Below are positions 6,636 to 9,055 of a stretch of 9,055 nt of DNA, piece after piece. Origin of the DNA: an uncultured Clostridia bacterium. Its GTDB lineage: Bacteria > Bacillota > Clostridia > UBA1381. Positions within the stretch are counted from its first letter, which is position 1. The number at the start of each line of letters is the position of its first letter. A model generated the notes under the pieces. The model searched no databases. It was not told where the DNA came from and worked only from the letters and a program-made list of their open reading frames with translations. The DNA lies in assembly GCA_934476075.1 (NCBI GenBank), contig CAKSNH010000037.1, positions 1-9,055 of the forward strand. Reading direction: 5' to 3'. The translations under genes were made by a program, and so were the position numbers.

Positions 6636-6988
6636 TAAATTTTGATTTGTCGCTTACGCAAACTTGCAAAGTGGCTCTGCTCCATCAAAGTTTGGGTCAA
6701 GCCTTTTTAAAGGCTTGCGAATTTATGGTCAAGTAATTTTGACTAGGTCAAAATCGGCTACGCCGCCGGACGTCTTTCCGGTACTAAGGCAGAGCCTTAA
6801 ATCGCCGTCCGCAGACGGCGAAACACCCCTAGCGTCCAAGTTTGGTCAAACTTTCTAAAAGTTTGTCGCCGACCGCAGTTGGCGAAATCCCTACACTTTT
6901 GGCTATATCTACATTTGTGTAGCGGAAGAATGACGCTACTGTGAACTAAATTTATCTTGCGGTGAACTTGACCACAAACTATAAATTA
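6636..6988. mobile_element. Short hairpin-rich element F with the same terminal repeats
   Basis: TAAATTTTGATTTGT (6636-6650) and ACAAACTATAAATTA (6974-6988) match the family ends at 14 and 12 of 15 positions, giving a 353-bp unit. The interior differs from copies A-E except for a shared hairpin, CCGGA-CGTCTT-TCCGG at 6766-6781, equivalent to TCGGA-CATCTT-TCCGA at 45-60. Further stems are at 6698-6717 (9 bp), 6803-6820, 6847-6865 (8 bp) and 6867-6884. A frame at 6664-6858 runs across these hairpins and has no ribosome site, so I do not call it a gene. Confidence 0.68.
6803..6884. repeat. Two hairpins with identical CGCA loops in element F
   Basis: CGCCGTC-CGCA-GACGGCG (6803-6820) and CGCCGAC-CGCA-GTTGGCG (6867-6884) are both 7-bp stems with the same four-base loop. 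The second has changes in both arms but still pairs, with one G-T. Between them lies an 8-bp stem with a 3-base loop (6847-6865). Confidence 0.7.
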
Positions 6989-7522
6989 GTGTTCTATCCT
7001 AACATAGCTAATATCAAAGTGTAGTGCAAACTGACGTTGCCCCCATTTAGCGACGGGGACGTTTCACTTCCCCATAGCCATAGACATTGTCAAAGTAACT
7101 CGAACCCTTTGGAGTTCGCTTTGTCCACGTCCACAAAGCAAACGGAAAAGTCCGCAAGGGACACCCTTGACCCACACGCTGCAAAGCTATTGCTAGTATA
7201 GATATTCCATCTTTGTCGGCAGAATTCACTAGTATCGGAAAGATGTCCGACGCTCGCAAGAGCGGTTTTGCCGCAGCAAAACTACTGATTAGTTGCCTAG
7301 AAGCGTGAATTTTGTGCCGTCCAAGTATAGTGCTTGCGATGAGTTTGATTAAACATAGAGCACAAACAAAGCATAGATACGGCATACCCTCTGTGCCCAC
7401 TGAATATAGATTACGCTTTTTGCGTGTCCTGTGGGTGAGTTTAGTGGGAAAGTGCGGACGTAGGTATGAATGAAAGTGTAGTGCAATTTGTTGTGCACAT
7501 CCCCCCCACAACTCATAATTTA
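6982..7522 (-). mobile_element. Full-length repeat element, copy D
   Basis: Read on the minus strand this runs from TAAATTATGAGTTGT (7522 to 7508) to a degenerate end near 6982-6988, where TAAATTA is shared with the end of element F. It carries every module seen in the family: the GCACTACACTTTCAT start, the 19-bp core at 7382-7400, the CGCTC-TTGC-GAGCG hairpin region, the stem at 7114-7143 and the GGGGA/TCCCC hairpin near 7055-7075. An open minus frame at 7047-7511 (154 codons) is not preserved in the other copies. It lies between convergent hemZ and trmK and supplies the trmK stop codon. Confidence 0.82.
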
Positions 7523-8193
7523 TCCACGCTCTCGATTTTGGTCAAGTTATCCATCAACTGCTTGTAATAATCAATTAATTGTTCATCACGTTCGCTTGCA
7601 CGTTCCAAGCCGGTCAGGATTTTTGTAAACTCACGTTTCTTTTTTGCCAGGAATACATCAAAATATTTGTGGGAGCGGAGTACAGTCGGTATATGGCTTT
7701 CAAATTCGCTGTATTTATCCCCACAGCCGTTTATCACACGCATAATGTTATAAACTTTAAAGCCTTCAACAGCCAAATCCTCTTTGACAATTCTAAAACC
7801 ATGCTCAGACAGGTATTTTCTAAGCTCAGACTGTGCATTCATAGGTTGCAGTATGATTTCCTTAAATGAGTGTGATTTTTCGCTGTCAGCGTCCAAAATG
7901 TCGCTTATAAGGATACCCCCCATGCCGGCAATAACAACGGTTTCGGTTTCACCGGCAGAAACAGGAGTGATACCACTGCCCAGACGAAGCTCAATTTTTG
8001 TCTGTAAGCCGTTTTTTTCTACATTCGACCTTGCAATCGCAAGAGGCCCTTTTTTTATGTCACAGGCTATTGCACGGCTCACAAAGCCTTGTTTAATGGC
8101 TTCAATCGGAATGTAAGCGTGGTCTGTCCCAATATCGGCAAGTGTATTTCCTGTTATAAATGCCATTGTGGCGGCTAATCTTGGTGTAAGCAT
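7513..8193 (-). CDS. trmK: tRNA (adenine(22)-N(1))-methyltransferase TrmK
   Basis: A 226-aa SAM-dependent enzyme that methylates N1 of adenine 22 in the D-arm region of bacterial tRNAs (B. subtilis YqfN family). Seen motifs are DIGTDHAY at 20-27 (SAM-binding loop), ACDI at 43-46, GMGG at 90-93 and LQPM at 115-118, all typical of TrmK. The C-terminal part from about 183 is rich in Lys, Glu and Leu and probably forms the family's coiled coil. AAGGAGA (8201-8207) lies 7 bases before ATG, a strong ribosome site. The last codons and the TGA stop (7513-7522) lie inside the terminal repeat of copy D, so the original C-terminus was probably replaced by Lys-Leu-stop. In many Firmicutes trmK sits beside rpoD; here it stands alone, convergent with hemZ. 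Confidence 0.93.
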   Translation of the reverse strand: MLTPRLAATMAFITGNTLADIGTDHAYIPIEAIKQGFVSRAIACDIKKGPLAIARSNVEKNGLQTKIELRLGSGITPVSAGETETVVIAGMGGILISDILDADSEKSHSFKEIILQPMNAQSELRKYLSEHGFRIVKEDLAVEGFKVYNIMRVINGCGDKYSEFESHIPTVLRSHKYFDVFLAKKKREFTKILTGLERASERDEQLIDYYKQLMDNLTKIESVDKL

Positions 8194-8213
8194 TAAAAAT
8201 TCTCCTTTTGGTA

Positions 8214-8414
8214 TGTAAGATTATTAAAATCGCATAAAACTCCTCAGAACGCAATTTTGGACATCTGACAAGGGTGTAACAATTACATAGAATATAATGT
8301 TAATATTTAGCAAAAATAATTTTCTGCGGATAATGTCAAATTAATGTATACGATTTAATTTAATTTTTATGAATATCATGTATAAAAATTAGTTTTGTGA
8401 AGTAGTATAGTAGT
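8214..8414 (-). other. AT-rich spacer upstream of trmK ending in a trio-like motif
   Basis: No gene is present. The sequence is strongly AT-rich from about 8280 to 8400, with TTTTTAT and ATAAAAA able to pair near 8365-8395. At 8401-8414 it reads AGTAGTATAGTAGT, which on the minus strand is ACTACTATACTACT, similar to DnaA-trio repeats, facing the AT-rich tract and backed by the box cluster. A trmK promoter must lie here, but I found no pair of boxes good enough to name. Confidence 0.4.
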
Positions 8415-8424
8415 TGCGGTGAGG

Positions 8425-8720
8425 TTATTCACGCAGTTATTCACCTCCGTGGATAACTTTTATGCAACATATACACATATATTTTACTGTATTTTAACGG
8501 TCTTGTCCACAAATATTCAACAGATAAGCGTGAATAAGTATATAATTTTTAACTGTTTCTGTAAAAATTATATGTAAACTTGGGCAAATGCAGTAAAAAC
8601 GTGGACAACTTATTAAAAAATTATAAACGCTGACCGTGGATAAGTGTGGGGATAACGTGGATAAGTGTGAAGAATTGTAATTATATTCACGGTGTATAAC
8701 GAGTATAAAAGTTATTCACG
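8425..8720. promoter_or_regulatory. Second DnaA-box cluster
   Basis: Boxes on the plus strand: TTATTCACG 8425-8433, TTATTCACC 8437-8445, TTGTCCACA 8503-8511, TTATTCACG 8712-8720. On the minus strand: TTATCCACG 8448-8456, TTATTCACG 8529-8537, TTGTCCACG 8600-8608, TTATCCACG 8635-8643 and 8656-8664. Weaker ones are TTATCCCCA 8647-8655 (minus) and ATATTCACG 8683-8691 (plus). Nine good matches in 300 bases is far above chance and denser than the dnaA-dnaN gap. No gene lies in 8214-8850. It may be a second half of the origin or a DnaA-titrating or reactivating site. 8721-8850 holds nothing I can name. Confidence 0.82.
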
Positions 8721-8850
8721 GTAGGTGTACAAGTTTTATACATTTTTAATAGGTTTACATAATAACAAAGTTAGTTTATATATGAATTATAGCATAGGGG
8801 AATGGGAATGTAAAGGAAAATAGGGGAGGCTTGCACGGAATGTTAAGTGA

Positions 8851-9055
8851 TAAATTATGATTTGTTGAGATGATGTACAAAACAAATTGCACTATACTCG
8901 CATTGCCACTGAACTCACTCTTACCCACTAAACTCGGTCAACGTCAGTCGCACTATACTTTCATTTATATCTACGTCCGCACTTTCCCACTAAACTTACC
9001 CTAACGGACACGCAAAAAGCGTATATCTATATTCAGTGGGCACAGAGGGTATGCC
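8851..9055 (+). mobile_element. Repeat element, copy E (truncated by window end)
   Basis: It begins with TAAATTATGATTTGT (8851-8865), the exact complement of the right end of copy C. The GCACTATACTTTCAT module, the ACGCAAAAAGCGT palindrome and the 19-bp core at 9036-9054 follow in the same order as in copies C and D. It has an extra segment at about 8894-8950 that resembles the diverged start of copy B. The rest lies beyond the window. Confidence 0.82.

Noticed and set aside
6664..6858. 64-codon frame in element F
   Set aside because: It spans several hairpins, lacks a ribosome site and shows no recognisable protein feature.

Overview
The window looks like the replication-origin neighbourhood of a low-to-moderate GC Firmicute, probably an uncultured or gut-type member of the Clostridia. 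The evidence is a dnaA-oriC-dnaN arrangement, strong Shine-Dalgarno sites, TTG and GTG starts, and hemZ and trmK homologues typical of that group. I cannot name the species. Five protein genes are supported: dnaA, dnaN, a glyoxalase-II-like metallo-beta-lactamase-fold hydrolase and hemZ on the + strand, and trmK on the - strand, convergent with hemZ.

Layout: 1-385 is the right end of a non-coding repeat element. 386-543 is the AT-rich dnaA leader with a good promoter candidate. 544-1896 is dnaA. 1897-2292 is oriC, with DnaA boxes, a box followed by a run of CTA/TTA trinucleotides (a DnaA-trio basal unwinding element), an AT-rich tract and two perfect inverted repeats. 2293-3417 is dnaN (TTG start). 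3433-4068 is the hydrolase. 4066-5081 is a 1-kb inverted-dimer repeat. 5116-6564 is hemZ with its terminator at 6586-6632. 6636-7522 holds two abutting repeat elements. 7513-8193 is trmK (-). 8214-8850 is non-coding and carries a second, dense DnaA-box cluster. 8851 to the end is another repeat copy.

The most notable content is the non-coding repeat family, roughly a third of the window. Its copies share about 15-bp ends (TAAATTATGAKTTGT and its complement, starting with TA). They are mosaics of interchangeable internal modules and contain several hairpins whose stems keep pairing although their bases differ between copies. They encode no credible protein. Two neighbouring genes take their stop codons from the element ends. 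They look like MITE-type elements moved in trans, with internal sequence under selection for structure.

A second theme is replication initiation. Most DnaA boxes here read TTATYCACG instead of the usual final A, and the DnaA DNA-binding signature has Arg where His is normal (DRTT instead of DHTT). A separate array of about 9-11 boxes lies more than 6 kb from the dnaA-dnaN origin, suggesting a bipartite origin or a DnaA-titrating locus. The usual dnaN-yaaA-recF-gyrB continuation is absent; the hydrolase-hemZ pair follows dnaN instead.
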